A DNA stretch of 64,000 nt. Source: Phlebiopsis flavidoalba. Its lineage: Eukaryota > Basidiomycota > Agaricomycetes > Polyporales > Phanerochaetaceae. The first letter of the stretch is position 1. The number at the start of each line of letters is the position of its first letter. Position numbers and translations under genes: made by a program. Location of the stretch: positions 620,001 through 684,000 of the forward strand of contig JAOCPU010000008.1 of NCBI GenBank assembly GCA_035772785.1, given 5' to 3'. This document shows, in pieces, positions 47,446-57,798 of the stretch. Under the pieces are notes generated by a model. It had not been told where the DNA came from and did not search any database. It saw only the letters and a program-made list of their open reading frames with translations.

Positions 47446-49178
47446 CTAGACAACCACGATCGACAAGCATGCGAGGTGCCTGTTGTCCGACTGCAGCCAG
47501 CCAGATATTGCGTAGGACGTGCAGGAGCGCTTGCCGTCTCGACCCACTGCGGCGCCACGTAAACCTGATAGTCACGCAAGCAAGCAGAGCAGAAACGAGA
47601 CGTCCAACACCAGCCTCCTCACAACCACCAGAGGGGTGATTGCGAGTGTCATTGTACAACAAGAAGTCGATGAAACGCTGAATCCGGGGGAAATGACGGT
47701 GGAGAGCGGGTTGAGGACAAGCGACCACATTCCCATTTCTTCGAACGTGAAAGATTCGCGAGAGTACCCGGTAGGACTGAGACCCCTGCTGGTGCCCATC
47801 CATCGTGGAGAGCGGCACGCCGCTTGGGCTTACAAGAGAAGAAGAAGATCGGTGGCCTCGAATCTCCAAAGAATCCATACGTTCCGTAAGCGCGGCAAGA
47901 TGCGTCTGAACATTTTCGATGGCTCTCTCGAGAGCCATACGAGCAGTGACGGGGTTTTTGAAAGGGCGTAAGGCCGGCCCGTGTATTCTGGCTGCTGTTG
48001 GCTGACACTGCGGTATGGCGGTTGCAGAGGTAGCCGAGGAGGGCGAAATAGTTGGTTCAACCCGTGAGTACTGCGATGTGTTGCTTGGGTATGATACAGC
48101 CACTCCAGACGCTGAGGAGGGTGGGACAGAGGCTTCTGCATAAGCAGAGTGGGTGTTTCATACCGCGGCATGGGTTGGGTGGGTGGTACGCTCGCGCTGC
48201 CGGGTGGTGGGGACATCATTACGGATGGCCATGGGTGTACGATAGCGCCGTGATGAGAGGGAGGAATGGGGACGAGTCGCCTGTGCATACGCAGAAGGTC
48301 GCGCAACGACGGGCGACCGCACTTCGTCGGCCCTTTCTCCCGCATCTTCGTCTTCTGAGGTCAGTGATTCGTGTCCGGGGTCGACACCATGTTGCGGCGG
48401 TTGGGTGTATGAAGAAGGATGGAACTCTGGGCGGGATTAGGATGTCCATAGGGATGCGCTCCGGTCGAATACTGGGAGCCGGAAGGCCCCGCCTGGGATG
48501 TCCCAGAGCTTGAAGAGCTCGACGTCCGAGATCTAGAGAATGAGCCTATGTCTATGTTAGAGAGTCGTTCTACACTCGTTGAAGGTAATGCATACCACTT
48601 AGCACTAAATCAGGAGTGTCAACGGTGTAAGACTCTAGTTCTCGCACATAATCCATGGCAATTGTCTTGTCCGAGTATCTTCTCATGACCTGTTTGGCGA
48701 TAAGACACGGCCTGACCGCTTGAAAAAGGCGCGTTACCTTGAGTAGCGCCTCAACATACATGATTTTTGCTTGGTATGAGTCGAGATCCTTATGTTTCGC
48801 CCACTGCATCCCTACCACATTCGCATGACATTTAGCATGTGATTTAGTGTAACATAGATTCCTGCTCACCATTTCGCCCTGGGGAGCAGCTCCCACATAC
48901 TAGGTCTCGGACCTTGAACGTTTCCCATTGTAGCTTTGAGATGATATATGAGCAGTGATTATTTGAGGACGTGGACGCGGCGGTCACCTTGCTTAAACAG
49001 ACTAGTAGCGACGCGTAGTTTAAGTGACGTTTATGCATCCTGGATGAACGTCTGCAACATACCTGTACATATTAAGTTTATCCTCATACCCCGTCTGTAT
49101 AGGGCCTGTCTTTGGCAGGTTCTGCACTATTTCCACAGCGCGGTTGAATTGTGCGTCGACGATACTGTGCGGATCCAT
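47446..49178 (-). CDS. acyl-CoA-binding domain protein with C-terminal membrane region
   Basis: The ATG at 49178 gives MDPHSIVDAQFNRAVEIVQN, then LPKTGPIQTGYEDKLNMY (about 49,060-49,125), the first helices of the acyl-CoA-binding fold. After introns the fold ends with WAKHKDLDSYQAKIMYVEAL (about 48,745-48,805) and RRYSDKTIAMDYVRELESY (about 48,630-48,690). DTPDLVLS precedes a long Ser/Pro-rich linker (SSSSGTSQAGPSGSQYSTGA, about 48,440-48,530). A helical region, TARMALERAIENVQTHLAAL and TERMDSLEIRGHR (about 47,850-47,960), is probably a coiled coil. A hydrophobic C-terminal part (LVLDVSFLLCLLA, LRNIWLAAVG; about 47,480-47,640) resembles the membrane anchor of fungal ACBD5-like proteins. The role is likely acyl-CoA delivery at ER or peroxisome membranes. 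The stop is tentative. Confidence 0.87.
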
Positions 49179-49653
49179 CGCAGTGACGCCGTTGTCTCGC
49201 GCTGTTCAGCGGTTATAAGCTATTTGAGATGTTTGGAAGTGGAGACAAGCGTCCAGTTGTAGAATGAGAGTGTTGAAAGCCGGTTCCCAAAGGTGACGAG
49301 TGGGTGAGAGCGGTGAGCAAGGCCAGGAGGTTCTTGGCATGTCCGTCCGAAGCCTACATCGGTGGTCTCAATCCGGTACTTGTTTCACACGCTTCATTGG
49401 CACACAGTGGCACACGGACGAGCATTACTTGTGTCAAGCACAGTCGGAGGTACGCATGGATATGACAAAAGCAACGGAAACGCAGTACACAGTTGAGACG
49501 AAACAACCTAGATGCAGCTGGTACCCTTGTAAGGTGTGTCCCAGCTCTCACTGACGTGCCCATCGCAGCCTTCGACGCTTCCTCTTTCCCTAGGGCTGTG
49601 GCTATAGTATAATGTGCAAGATTCTAGCGAAGTCGCGAGTAAAATGGTATGGT
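49179..49653. other. spacer between ACBP and mS34 genes
   Basis: About 475 bp. An 84-codon plus frame and a 69-codon minus frame show no family signature. The acyl-CoA-binding gene promoter should be here. Confidence 0.4.
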
Positions 49654-50118
49654 CTATGAAGACGATGGTTCCGGTGACACAGATGCAGGAGTCACTGAGG
49701 CTTTCGGCTTGGATGCACCTTCGCTCCAGGAATACTTCAACGAACCGCGAATACGTTCTTCACGTCCTGTGACAGGACGGCCTGTGTGATACAGTAAGCA
49801 AGAATGTTATCGGGGGTAGTGATATGGAAGAGGAAAGAGAGTCTGAAAGAATGGAAGGCAAACTGCTTACCTCGCCATACAAGCTTGCCCCAAGCCTTTC
49901 CGTGTTGTCCCTCCAACTTCAGCTGCGTCCGGGTAACCTCCCAGTAGCAATCCGCAATATCCTTAGCACTCCATCGCGTTTTGGTGGACACGTTGGCCTA
50001 CGCCATCGTGCGGATGCCGGCTGAGCACTTGGTATAATGACCCGGGACGCGTAGAGAGAGTTGAAGGCAGTTGAGCCGGAAGTAGCTTCTTGAGCGCAAA
50101 GCTCAGATTTGCGGACAT
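49654..50118 (-). CDS. MRPS34: mitochondrial small-subunit ribosomal protein mS34
   Basis: The ATG at 50118 gives MSANLSFALKKLLPAQLPST, a basic amphipathic start suited to mitochondrial import. GVGQRVHQ precedes TRWSAKDIADCYWEVTRTQL and HGKAWGKLVWRGK (about 49,870-49,985, read across one indel). The CYW..TR and HGKAWG...GK motifs are the core of the mS34 family. After an intron (about 49,800-49,868) the last exon reads TGREERIRGSLKYSWSEG and a Ser/Pro tail, ending at TAG 49654-49656. The start codon is 199 bp from that of the GatC-like gene on the other strand. The assignment rests on recalled similarity to the animal protein and on gene length. Confidence 0.75.
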
Positions 50119-50317
50119 GATTATAGAGGGTCACTGGTAAAAGCTTGAGGCTACCGTAGTATGCTGGGATGGGCGGTTGGCAAATTGTGGGTTTCTGACA
50201 GACTCCGAAGGCGAAAGAGTGTAAAGGCGGGAAGAAAGCGTCGGGCGCCAAGGACGCCATCACTGCCGCCACGAAGTTCTTAAGAGCGAATGGTTGACCT
50301 TTAAACGGCGTCCCCCC

Positions 50318-50831
50318 ATGTCGCTCATCCTGAGACTGTTGTCAAAGCCTCGAGACTTGCGGTCAGCGATCCGTATTACCAAGACCGTTCGCTGGAACTC
50401 TAGCGACTCTCGTATCGAGCCCTGCGTCAACACCGATTCATGCGGCATCCCTCTTGAACCCACTTGGTCGGTCAATGAACTGATATCGTCTTACCCAAGA
50501 CCGACAATCGCGCCGTCGACGCTCAAGAAGCTTCATGATCTATCAGCCCTTATCCCACCAGAGGAGGGATCACCGCAGCACGCCGAGCTTACGGAGGAGC
50601 TAGAAAACCTCGTAAAGCTGGTGGAGGCAGTCAAGGCTCTAGACATCGCTCAACCCCACGCTTCTCCTTTTGGGCGATGTTCCAGATGGGCGAGTATGGG
50701 CTGAGAATGCTGGGATCAAACTTGAGCACGGAGAGGATCCGGAGAATGAGGCACATGGGCGTGATTTACTTCACCACGCTACTCGCACGGAGGATAGTTT
50801 GTATGTCGTCGATGCGGACAGGTCGAGATGA
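50318..50831 (+). CDS. GatC-like subunit of mitochondrial Glu-tRNA(Gln) amidotransferase
   Basis: GatC stabilises GatA in the complex that converts Glu-tRNA(Gln) to Gln-tRNA(Gln). From the ATG at 50318, MSLILRLLSKPRDLRSAIRI is a basic mitochondrial presequence. WSVNELISSYPRP is followed by STLKKLHDLSALIPPEEGSP and ELTEELENLVKLVEAVKALD (50,518-50,645). This layout, a first helix, a PPEEG turn and a long amphipathic second helix, is that of the GatC family. After one indel at about 50,670 the frame continues PDGRVWAENAGIKLEHGEDP and HATRTEDSLYVVDADRSR, ending at TGA 50829-50831. No intron is evident. Family membership is inferred from the pattern, and fungal members are divergent. Confidence 0.7.
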
Positions 50832-51637
50832 GTACGATACATGTGCTCCTCTGGTATTATCCCGAAACCTCGCTGGAACTTCTTCTCGTATCGGCATGCC
50901 AAGTACAGACATGCGAACTGTGAAGTTGGCGTCAGGTGAGTCGACTTGGCGCATCTATTCGGCATATGTACTCAAACCTTGCGTCTGGTTGTGTATCGGA
51001 CAGACACGAGCTCATGGATTCGCTGAGTACATCCCGCTCGGCCTTACGCCCCCAAAAACGTTATCTTCGACTATCACGTGGAATACAATACCCCACTGCA
51101 GCTCGGTAGCAGTATCTTCTCTTGCACGCGTCGCATGGAGACAAGTAGAGCCAACTACCCAGGACATTTGCAAGACTTTCATCGCTCAGGATATTTGCGT
51201 GTGTAATAGCCACATCGAGTTGCGAAAATCACTTCGCTTTCAGTGCAGCGAATTAATGTTCACCTCGCTTGTGCCTTGCAGAAGAATCCAAATAAACAGC
51301 TCCTAAAAGTTATGCGAATACAGATGCCAAGTCTTGCGAAAAGTGTGCAATACACCGTATTCTGGCGAGCTGTCATGCTGCCCCTCCCGCTATCGTGGAT
51401 AGACATTGGGGTGCACCTATTTGGGCCCCACGTCGAGGTGTGTCGATGAAGTCGGCTGAGGCCTCCATTCACTTTTCCTGGCCTCAAAACACATGTCATG
51501 CGAGCATGCTGAACCCATTATCTCACATGGCGCGACTCGCTCTTGGCTCAACGCAACGCAGCTATAAAGGTGCGGGAAAAGTCGTAGATGATAACACCAC
51601 AGGAACTCTAATTCCTTACGGCATATCACCCTCAGCA
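50832..51637. other. spacer upstream of the metalloprotease gene
   Basis: About 800 bp. Several open frames (plus 50,677-51,306 and 51,243-51,449) lack motifs, the first being a shadow of the GatC-like 3' end. The right end contains a TATA-type promoter. Confidence 0.4.
51561..51570 (+). promoter_or_regulatory. candidate TATA box of the metalloprotease gene
   Basis: GCTATAAAGG lies 68-77 bp before the ATG at 51638, the typical spacing for a strongly regulated fungal secretory gene. Confidence 0.5.
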
Positions 51638-52911
51638 ATGTTCGGCTCGCTCATCACTGCTCTCCTTCCTCGGTGCCTCTTTCGCCTCCACGTACACCGA
51701 AAGAACACGCCCCGGACCGCCGCCGCGTCGCCCGTCAATGGCACGTACCTCGGCAGGTACAGTGATTGACATTATAGCGAAGGCACGCATGCTGACGAGA
51801 CGATCACAGAGGATGCGGTTCTCATGTTCCCGCCGAGAAGGTCGCTCAAGTTCGAAGCACACTTCGCCGCCACACAGGGTCACGAGCAGAAGCAGTTGGT
51901 CAGTGCTGCGTCGGTCAAGATTCCGGTCTACTTCCACGTCATTAGCAAGGTATATCTCCCACAGCGGCATTAAAACGCATAATCTCACACCACGCTCAGG
52001 ATTCGACCACCGCATGGTAGGGCAATGTACCGTCAGTTTGCTCAAGCCTACGCTTTTTCGGCTGCACACTGTGATATTGACCTTCGCTTTTCTCAGGGAT
52101 GCGCAGCTGTCGGCACAAATTTCACGTGTTTTCTGTCCTGGAACGCGGACTACGCGGGCTCCAGGCCTTACCGTCTCACCTTGCTGGAACGACCCGCACG
52201 GTCAACTCCCAGTGGTTCAACCAGGTTGGGCCCTGACTCTTCTCTGCAGAGACCACCATGAAGAAAACAGGTTGCGCACGGCTTCGAAGATGCGCTTATA
52301 GCACCATCTGACAGTCTTTTTACAGCTTCGCACTGGTAGCGCGAGCGCCCTGAACGCTAAGTCCTCTACACTGTGGGTCCTTCGTCAGCGGCAGCGGCGC
52401 CGGTCTTCTCGGTCGGCTACTCGACTTTCCCCTCTTTCGTACTCCGGCGCGCCCACCGACGACGGTGTTGTCCAAGCTTTTCTCCTCTGTGCCTGGAGGC
52501 AGCACTGCCACTACAACCTCGGCAGGTGCGTGGTTCATCATCATCGCAGTGGACTGCAGCTAACTCTCACAATTGCAGACCTTGACGCACGAAGCCGGTC
52601 ACTGGGTTGGCTTGTACCACACCTTCCAGGGCGGCTGCAGCGGTTCGGGCGACTACGTTTCCGATACTCCCGCCGAGGCCTCTGCTGCGTATGAGTGCCC
52701 GACCGGCCGTGACACTTGCTCGAGCTCTGGTGTCGACCCCATCCACAACTACATGGACTACACTTACGACAGGTCAGTTTGAACCAGCTTTGCCTACCCG
52801 AGTGGCTACTGATGAATACATACCCGTATAGCTGCATGAACCCATTCACTGCTGGCCAGATCACTCGCTCTGCAATCCCAGATGCGCCACATACCGTGTG
52901 TATCCATCTAA
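51638..52911 (+). CDS. secreted M43-type zinc metalloprotease
   Basis: From the ATG at 51638 [10 protein letters not shown] begins a secretory signal peptide whose end is shifted by one base. The propeptide and prodomain follow ([20 protein letters not shown] near 51,843-51,903, [12 protein letters not shown] split by an intron near 51,950-52,000). [10 protein letters not shown] and [20 protein letters not shown] (about 52,124-52,180) precede the catalytic part. YSTFPS and DDGVV lead to [11 protein letters not shown] (52,588-52,620), the HExxHxxGxxH zinc site of metzincins. [20 protein letters not shown] (about 52,630-52,690) and HNYMDYTYD (about 52,743-52,770) with the Met-turn follow. [18 protein letters not shown] and TAA at 52909-52911 end it. 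Disulfide-forming cysteines flank the site. This is the MEP1-like fungal extracellular branch of peptidase family M43B, about 280-300 residues. Confidence 0.93.
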
Positions 52912-53789
52912 TACATGTATCTATGATTATATTATGATCTATCTCGAAATGAAGTATTGCAGTGGAGCTGTACAAGTAAAATAACAATAGTGCATCCTCC
53001 CGAGACCCACGAACAGCTACAGTGAGAAATAACATGGTTACAAATTTACAAGGCTGCATGACCCCCTGTTGAGCCGAAGCCCCCCGCGCCACGTGAAGTT
53101 ACGTCCAGGTCCTGAAGAGTCGATTAACATTTTGCAAGCTCTCGAAGTAAATAGCCGAGCTTACTTGGACCTCGAACACGTCAGGTGTACAGACTCGCTC
53201 CAGGATAGAGCTGAGCCACACGGTCACCTTCCTCCACTAGCATAGTAATATGTTAAAATCACTGTCGTGGAAAACATGCTCCAAATCACCTTCGAAGTCC
53301 CGTCCGACAGGTTGAATAGAGTACTTTTGACAATGCCTCGGTAGTCCCGGCGTCAACGGGACACCAGCACCTGTGTTCAATCATGTATTTCCATGCTGTG
53401 CATTGCGTGAGATGGGCCGACGAGTCTGATAAAGGATGTGCTCACCAAGGCCGCTACGCGCGGAGCTACTCCGCCCATACGTTTCCCTCCGGGCATGGCG
53501 ATAGAATTTGGCGTGTCGATGAGAGCCCTGTCTCGTGCGGGTATAGTTTTCTTCTCAGCACTATAGTGCCTTATCGTACTGAAGATCGGCCAAAACGACA
53601 GGAAGCAGAGACTTCATACCTGTCTTAGCAGGTCCGTAGCCAGCAGCCGAGTCGTGGGATCCTCTCGTCGGCAATTTGGCCTTATCGGAGTGCTTCTGTA
53701 TAAGGATGTCCGACAGCGGGAGGCAAGGGTAGCTTCACATTCTTTCGTAGGAGGGGGTAACTGAGTGCGCGCTCTCCTAGGGTGGGGTT
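52912..53789. other. intergenic region, no recognised gene
   Basis: An 81-codon plus frame at 53,383-53,628 has no known motif. Nothing else is seen before the repeat array. Confidence 0.4.
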
Positions 53790-54445
53790 CATCACGGTGG
53801 CGAGTCTGGCGACAGGGGCCAGCTCAAGTCTCCTTGGTGGCAGGAGAGCTCCCGCTTGTGGCATGGACATCGTGGTGTTCAAGTCCTAAGTAGTAGACGT
53901 TGCGTTCGTAGTGCGATCAACAGAGTCGGCTCAGTCTGCCTTGGTAGAGGAAAAGCTTTGCCTCAGCATGGAATCTCGTGGTGTTCGAGTTCCCGGCCGT
54001 CAGAACGTTGCGTTCAGGGGTAGGAACAAAGTCAGCTCGGCCTCCTTGGTAAGGGGGCCTCTGGCGCTTAAAGCTTGGAGCTCGTTGGTGTGCGAGTCCA
54101 GCCATGGACGTTGCTTGCATTCGGATTAGGTGAGCGACAAGGTCGGAGCTCAACTGTTTCCAGCGGTTGGTGGAGGAAACCTTTGCGTGCAGCATGGTTC
54201 TCGTGTTGTCCAGCCAACAGAGTGGGTGTGGTGTGGGTGAAGAAGTACGTGCTAGTTTATTCCTCTCGTTTAATTGAGGCTTTGCAGGTTTTAGCGTGTG
54301 CAGTGTCGTTGTGGGTGAGTTCTGGGCCATCGGGGGTCGCGCTTGAGCTGAGGGGGCGCGAGTCGACTTGGCCTCGAGTTTCAGAGGGAGGAGACCTTGT
54401 TGCGCGCTTTTAGCATGAGGCTCTTGGTATTCGTTTGTATCTGAT
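53790..54445. repeat. degenerate tandem array, unit about 108 bp, about six copies
   Basis: Related units can be laid over one another. Each carries a CTTGGTagaGG segment, then a GCATGG-like segment and a CTCGTGGTGTTCGAGTCCAG segment. The GCATGG-like anchor occurs at 53861, 53966, 54073 (as GCTTGG), 54192, about 54,302 and 54413, so the period is 105-119 bases. Three units also begin with ACGTTGC (53897, 54005, 54108). Copies differ by many substitutions and small indels, and the last two are the most diverged. No protein frame is kept across copies. The array lies between the metalloprotease and the SQ/TQ protein gene. Confidence 0.7.
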
Positions 54446-55752
54446 TTCGGTCATGGGCAGTGGCGTTTCGCCTAGGAGAGGCGCAAGGTAGGGGAGATGG
54501 TGTTTGGGGGAGAGGATCCAGAGGGGCCACAGCGCGTCGCGTAAATAGCGGGAGTTGAAAAGCGTGTATACTCCGCCCGTGTACTGATCGTCGTAAGGTC
54601 ACGGGACCACGGCGCGTCGCCGTGGTCGGCCGTGCTCGGGCCCTCGTGACGTTACTCATTTAACTCCTCCAGCCGTGTGACCTGACTCTTGCGGGTCATC
54701 TTCACTTATGTCGAGCCGGGTTTACCAAAATCGAGAAAGGACAAGTGGCTCTTACAACGTTCTTTTTCTCCTGGCTCACAGCCTAAATCCTCAAAGTCAC
54801 GCAGAGTTGTCGAGAGTAGGCGCAATGTTAACGCGCACTATGGGTGAATCATCTGGCCGGAAGACGGGAAAAACAACAAAGACGCGTCTGCTCTGTCTTC
54901 CCGAGTCACTTCCCCAATGCAGAGGCGGAAGCCCTCGACTCTCGATTCCGAAGACGAACTTGACCGCCGTTGGAGGCATTTGCCGACTCTCTCTGTGAAG
55001 ACCGGAGGGTCGGGCAAGCATGATAACGGTCATCGATCTCACCGACTCGCCAGTAGCCAAACGGACCATCATGTACGGACTCCCAACTCCGGTAACCACT
55101 GTGAAGAGTAGAACGCCACTCGTGGCAGACTCAGCGCGGACCCCAACGCATGCACCGGGCGGCCGGTCATCTAGTCCTAGCAGATTGTAGCGACGCGAAT
55201 ATTTGCCCACTACCTTTACCCCGTCTTGCTACGCGTATCGAGCAGCAGCCGACGCCACTCAACGCCTTCTCGTCCACGAAGTCTACATGCGTTGCCCCAG
55301 CCCCCCCCCCCCTGCGCTGTTTTCGCCAATTTTCGCAACAAAGAAGTCGTCAGCGTGAAAGGCCGCACTGTTTTCGCCGACCTTATTCTGCCGTGAAACA
55401 CAGCATTGTGTCTTCGGGTCGCAAGACTATCTATATCCCGACTGTCTTCAACAAACACAGGCAGGAATGACTAATTAACCTTTAATCTCCTTTCGAAGTA
55501 GATGGCGAAGGCGAAAACGTCAAGGACTGCTCTATTCTATTACCAAGATTGCCAGACTTACCGGCCCATCATGAGGCTACCTATAAAGGCCTGAGTCCCG
55601 CAAGATGTACGTGTGGCTCACGTTTATGCCTTCTCATCGGCAAATCCGAGGGTTCCCACTGACACTACGCCCCACTTCTGACGATGCCCCGTACAGATGT
55701 CGTCGATCGCAAAACGCGGTTGTGTCGCGCAACATCACAGAGCACATGAGAG
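54446..55752. other. unassigned region before the SQ/TQ gene
   Basis: Open frames of up to 137 codons occur on both strands (minus 54,797-55,210; plus 55,150-55,470) without a recognisable family. A C run lies near 55,303-55,314. The promoter of the next gene is at the right end. Confidence 0.4.
55581..55590 (+). promoter_or_regulatory. candidate TATA box of the SQ/TQ protein gene
   Basis: CTATAAAGGC lies about 165 bp before the ATG at 55753. It could equally serve a start at 55605, which opens a 67-codon frame without a known motif. Confidence 0.35.
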
Positions 55753-57007
55753 ATGAGCTCAAGTGGGGTATTCGTCATGGATTCTCCCGACGGTCGTTCT
55801 GGCAGTGAGTCACTACTGTTTGAATCCGGATCTGTTCGTAACGTATTATCCGCGCTCATAGACTCGGGCAGCTCGCAGATAGTGACCAAGCTTCCCAAGC
55901 TTGAGGAAGAAGAGCTTGTACTCCCTGGTCTCTGCAGTACTCCCAAGAGCACCCATCGAAAACGGTAAGTGATTGTCCGTCGACGATGGTTTAGATGCTA
56001 AGTAGGCGCGTATAATCAGAAAACTAGACGACAGGGTTTTACCTTCTCCGCGGGGGCCGCATAGTAGGACTCGAAACAGCAAACAATCCGATAATCGTCT
56101 AGAGCAAGAGCCCCAACGAGGATCGTCGCGCTGGCTCTCTTCCCTTCATCCTAGTTCCCATCCCTCTACGCCGAAAAACAACGGAAGCGCGTCGTCCCGA
56201 ATCTCCCTGAGCCTGCTCGAAGCCGGACCTCTTCACCAGGCAAGAGATGAGGCGGTGGCTCACTCTAAAATCGATCCGGCGACCAGGTCTTACTGCTGAC
56301 AGTGGCGTGGGAACATCCCTGTCTGCTCCTGAAAGGGCTTTGGACGAGTCACAGACCCAGCCGGAATCTGCCGCAATGGCTGCCCGGACGCCCGCGGCGC
56401 ACGGCAACTACAGAGCTCACAGACCCAGCCAGAATCTCCTCAATGGCTCCTCTCGCCCTCCGCCTCCGCGCGACCGCGGCCTCGGGTGGCAAAGACTCAG
56501 CATAGCCCACAGAGCTCCCAGACCGAGCCAGACCAATCGTCCCAGTGGGTCGCCAAGAGCCCGCGCCTCGTGCGGGAGAGCCTCCCAGACCCAGCCCGAG
56601 TCCTCGCAGTGGCTCCAGTCCCCGTCCCAGCAGAGAACGCGCGCCTGGGTTGGCTTGCCCCTTGGGGACGAGGACGACTCTGCTGACGCAGAGTTGCCGA
56701 TCGCGGACTACGAGAGTCAGGAAGCCGCCGAACCCGAAGCTGGTTCGCAGCAGCCGGATGACGCGCCGCCTTCCGTGGACCCTCAGGATTCCCAGAGCCA
56801 GCCGTGGGAGCCGTCTACTCAGGAGCGTAGGGAAGTGTCGCGCAAGCTGCAATACATGCGGGACCACCCGAGTCAGGAGTGGGACGACTTGCTCGACGGC
56901 TCTTTCAGTTTGCCTACCGCGATATCGGAGGAAGTCAAGACATTGGGACTCTCAACACCCAGGACTTGCTAGAGTCGCCGCCAGAGATTTTTTTAGGTTT
57001 GCAATAG
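55753..57007 (+). CDS. disordered protein with dense SQ/TQ cluster, function unknown
   Basis: The ATG at 55753 (MSSSGVFVMDSPDGRSG) opens exon one, which contains VRNVLSALIDSGSSQIVTKL and KLEEEELVLPGL. An intron runs from GTAAGT at about 55,965 to about 56,021. Exon two begins KLDDRVLPSPRGPHS and stays open to about 56,300. A frame change there leads into repeats built on SSQTQPESSQWL (about 56,350, 56,425, 56,520 and 56,588). I count about 18 SQ or TQ dipeptides in roughly 230 codons. An acidic stretch (GDEDDSADAELPIADYESQE) and a helical segment RREVSRKLQYMRDHPSQEWD follow. After a +1 shift the end is DLLESPPEIFLGLQ with TAG at 57005-57007. SQ/TQ clusters are typical of ATM/ATR (Tel1/Mec1) kinase targets. 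No folded domain is recognised. Confidence 0.68.
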
Positions 57008-57047
57008 TGAAGATTGGATTGGGATCGGGGTTGTTCTTGTCTACGTA

Positions 57048-57070
57048 CTGTACAATTTCGACCTAAACGG
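57048..57070. repeat. left terminal inverted repeat of the MITE
   Basis: Twenty-three bases identical to the reverse complement of 57304-57326. Confidence 0.9.
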
Positions 57071-57303
57071 TTGTCACATGTCACAAGGCCTCCAAAATCG
57101 TCGTTCGTGGGCCCCTGTCACATGTCACAGCCCCCCGCCGCCGCTGTGTGACAGGCCATTTTTTGTGCGGCGCTTGTGCGAGGAATTTTCCGCGCCTGCG
57201 GCGCGGCTAGGGCGCTCGCCTATAGTCGTCCGTTGTCACACGTCACCGGGCCCATCGTCGCTGTCGCCGGTACGTTTGTATCTGTCACACGTCACACCCG
57301 CCG

Positions 57304-57326
57304 CCGTTTAGGTCGAAATTGTACAG
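57304..57326. repeat. right terminal inverted repeat of the MITE
   Basis: Reverse complement of 57048-57070 without mismatch; followed by TA. Confidence 0.9.
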
Positions 57327-57328
57327 TA

Positions 57329-57798
57329 TTTGTGCGTAATTTGTTGTGCCATTCATGATAGCTCGAACACTAATTTGGAGGTATAGAACAGTCGCATACT
57401 GTTACTACCGTATCTTGGAATTTAATTTTGATTTATGGACATACACGTGCCAAGGTGTCCCCAACAACAGCTCAATGAGCGTCGAGCGCCGGGCCGCCAG
57501 ACACAGCAATAGTCAAACTCCCAAGAGTAAGTTGAGTTCACTAGCTCCACTCCGCCAATATAAGGTCTGTTCGGGGTGGAGACATCACATCCACCCATTG
57601 CCCCTCTCTGCCTCTGCGGGCACGCTGCGGGTGGAGAATACAGGGATGACGTCCTGCAGACCAGATGCATATAATTGTGGACAGCGCAAAGGCACCCTTC
57701 TCCATACAATTCCCTGCTTCGCATTACAACCCACACGTAACACTACCCCTAACACACGAACCAAACTATCATAATAATGCCACTCTTCAACCGCCGCC
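57329..57798. other. promoter-like region after the MITE
   Basis: This contains two TATA-like elements (AATATAAGG near 57,556 and GCATATAAT near 57,667) upstream of a possible small spliced gene at 57,799. No coding signal is recognised. Confidence 0.35.

Larger units (their letters stand above)
57048..57326. mobile_element. 279-bp MITE with perfect 23-bp terminal inverted repeats
   Basis: The left end (57048-57070) begins CTGTACAATTTCGACC and ends AAACGG. The right end (57304-57326) is its exact reverse complement. Both ends are flanked by TA (57046-57047 and 57327-57328), consistent with a Tc1/mariner-type TA target duplication, although TA could also be part of the repeat. Inside are four copies of TGTCACA[T/C]GTCAC[A/C] (57072-57085, 57116-57129, 57234-57247, 57283-57296), two near each end. 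The interior is GC-rich and has no transposase. It inserted 41 bp after the stop codon of the SQ/TQ gene, so it may affect that gene's 3' end. Confidence 0.85.

Noticed and set aside
51632..52069. 145-codon minus-strand frame
   Set aside because: Antisense to the signal peptide and prodomain of the M43 protease.
53897..54005. Functional tRNA gene in the repeat units
   Set aside because: A T-loop-like GTTCGAG segment is present, but I could not fold acceptor, D and anticodon arms of normal length in any unit.
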